Shown here: positions 6,832 through 6,922 of the stretch, one piece after another | Numbering within the stretch: the first letter of the stretch is position 1 | Layout of the letters: each line of letters starts with the position of its first letter | DNA from: JBCDIQ01 sp039024295 | Lineage (GTDB): Bacteria > Bacteroidota > Bacteroidia > J057 | Assembly (NCBI GenBank): GCA_039024295.1 | Contig: JBCDIQ010000319.1 | Location: 1-6,922, forward strand | DNA length: 6,922 nucleotides | Direction: 5' to 3' | Program-made: the position numbers and the translations under genes | The notes under the pieces: generated by a model | Told to the model about the DNA's origin: nothing | Databases searched by the model: none | The model's input: the letters and a program-made list of their open reading frames with translations, nothing else

Positions 6832-6922
6832 CGCCAGCTCCTTTTCAGGAAATCCCTGCTATTTTCATTCCTTCCTCAAAGGAAGTTCAAACAAAATTTG
6901 AACAGAAATTTTTCAAAAAGGG
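6680..6922. repeat. Perfect 118-bp inverted repeat with 7-bp spacer at the window end
   Basis: The left arm is 6680-6797, the spacer TTCCAGG is 6798-6804 and the right arm is 6805-6922. Every position i in the left arm pairs with 13602 minus i, and I found no mismatch across the arm. The left arm encodes residues 13-50 of the nuclease frame on the minus strand, and the right arm encodes the same 38 residues on the plus strand from 6807. The repeat is still perfect at the last base, so its outer limit is not seen. Perfect identity across coding DNA, tiny spacer and terminal position favour a fold-back assembly or library chimera over a natural element. Confidence 0.95.

Noticed and set aside
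6680..6922. Terminal inverted repeats of an insertion sequence or a hairpin telomere
   Set aside because: No transposase or target duplication is seen, the arms are adjacent rather than flanking a gene, and the left arm is conserved coding sequence. A fold-back artefact explains it more simply.

Overview
The window is ordinary chromosomal DNA from a member of the Bacteroidota. The lineage call rests on two different type IX secretion (T9SS) C-terminal signals: a CHU_C / gliding-motility-associated C-terminal domain on the first protein and a type A Por-secretion tail on the second. It is also supported by A-rich leaders without a clear Shine-Dalgarno site and a signal peptide followed by Gln. 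Long PKD plus FnIII-like CHU_C proteins are common in Saprospiria, Chitinophagia and Cytophagia; a finer placement is not supported by the sequence alone.

Layout. Positions 3-3092 (+) hold the C-terminal part of a giant cell-surface or secreted adhesin-like protein (PKD repeats, four FnIII-like domains, CHU_C tail) whose N-terminus lies outside the window. A strong bidirectional terminator at 3114-3145 separates it from a convergent gene at 3168-3998 (-), a small secreted T9SS type A protein with a Cys-containing N-terminal domain of unknown function. A 258-bp divergent intergenic region (3999-4256) leads to a Bcp/PrxQ peroxiredoxin (4257-4736, +). That gene converges with only 3 bp to spare on a Gfo/Idh/MocA oxidoreductase resembling dimeric dihydrodiol dehydrogenases (4740-5723, -). 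Upstream on the same strand, after a 100-bp gap, is the C-terminal nuclease part of an AddB/RexB-like PD-(D/E)XK protein with an iron-sulfur cysteine set (5824 to about 6804, -), cut off at the right end.

The last 243 bases (6680-6922) are a perfect inverted repeat: two 118-bp arms around a 7-bp spacer, running exactly to the window end. The left arm is normal coding sequence of the nuclease and the right arm is its mirror copy, so the simplest reading is a fold-back assembly or library chimera at a contig end. The apparent GTG start of the nuclease ORF is inside the mirrored arm and should not be trusted.

The genes do not form an evident pathway. Two are secreted T9SS cargo and the others are housekeeping functions (peroxide detoxification, NAD(P)-dependent sugar or diol oxidoreduction, DNA-end processing). 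I see no tRNA, rRNA, CRISPR array, transposase, phage gene or defence island, and no convincing new system. The items most worth a second look are the terminal palindrome and the repeat architecture of the large surface protein.
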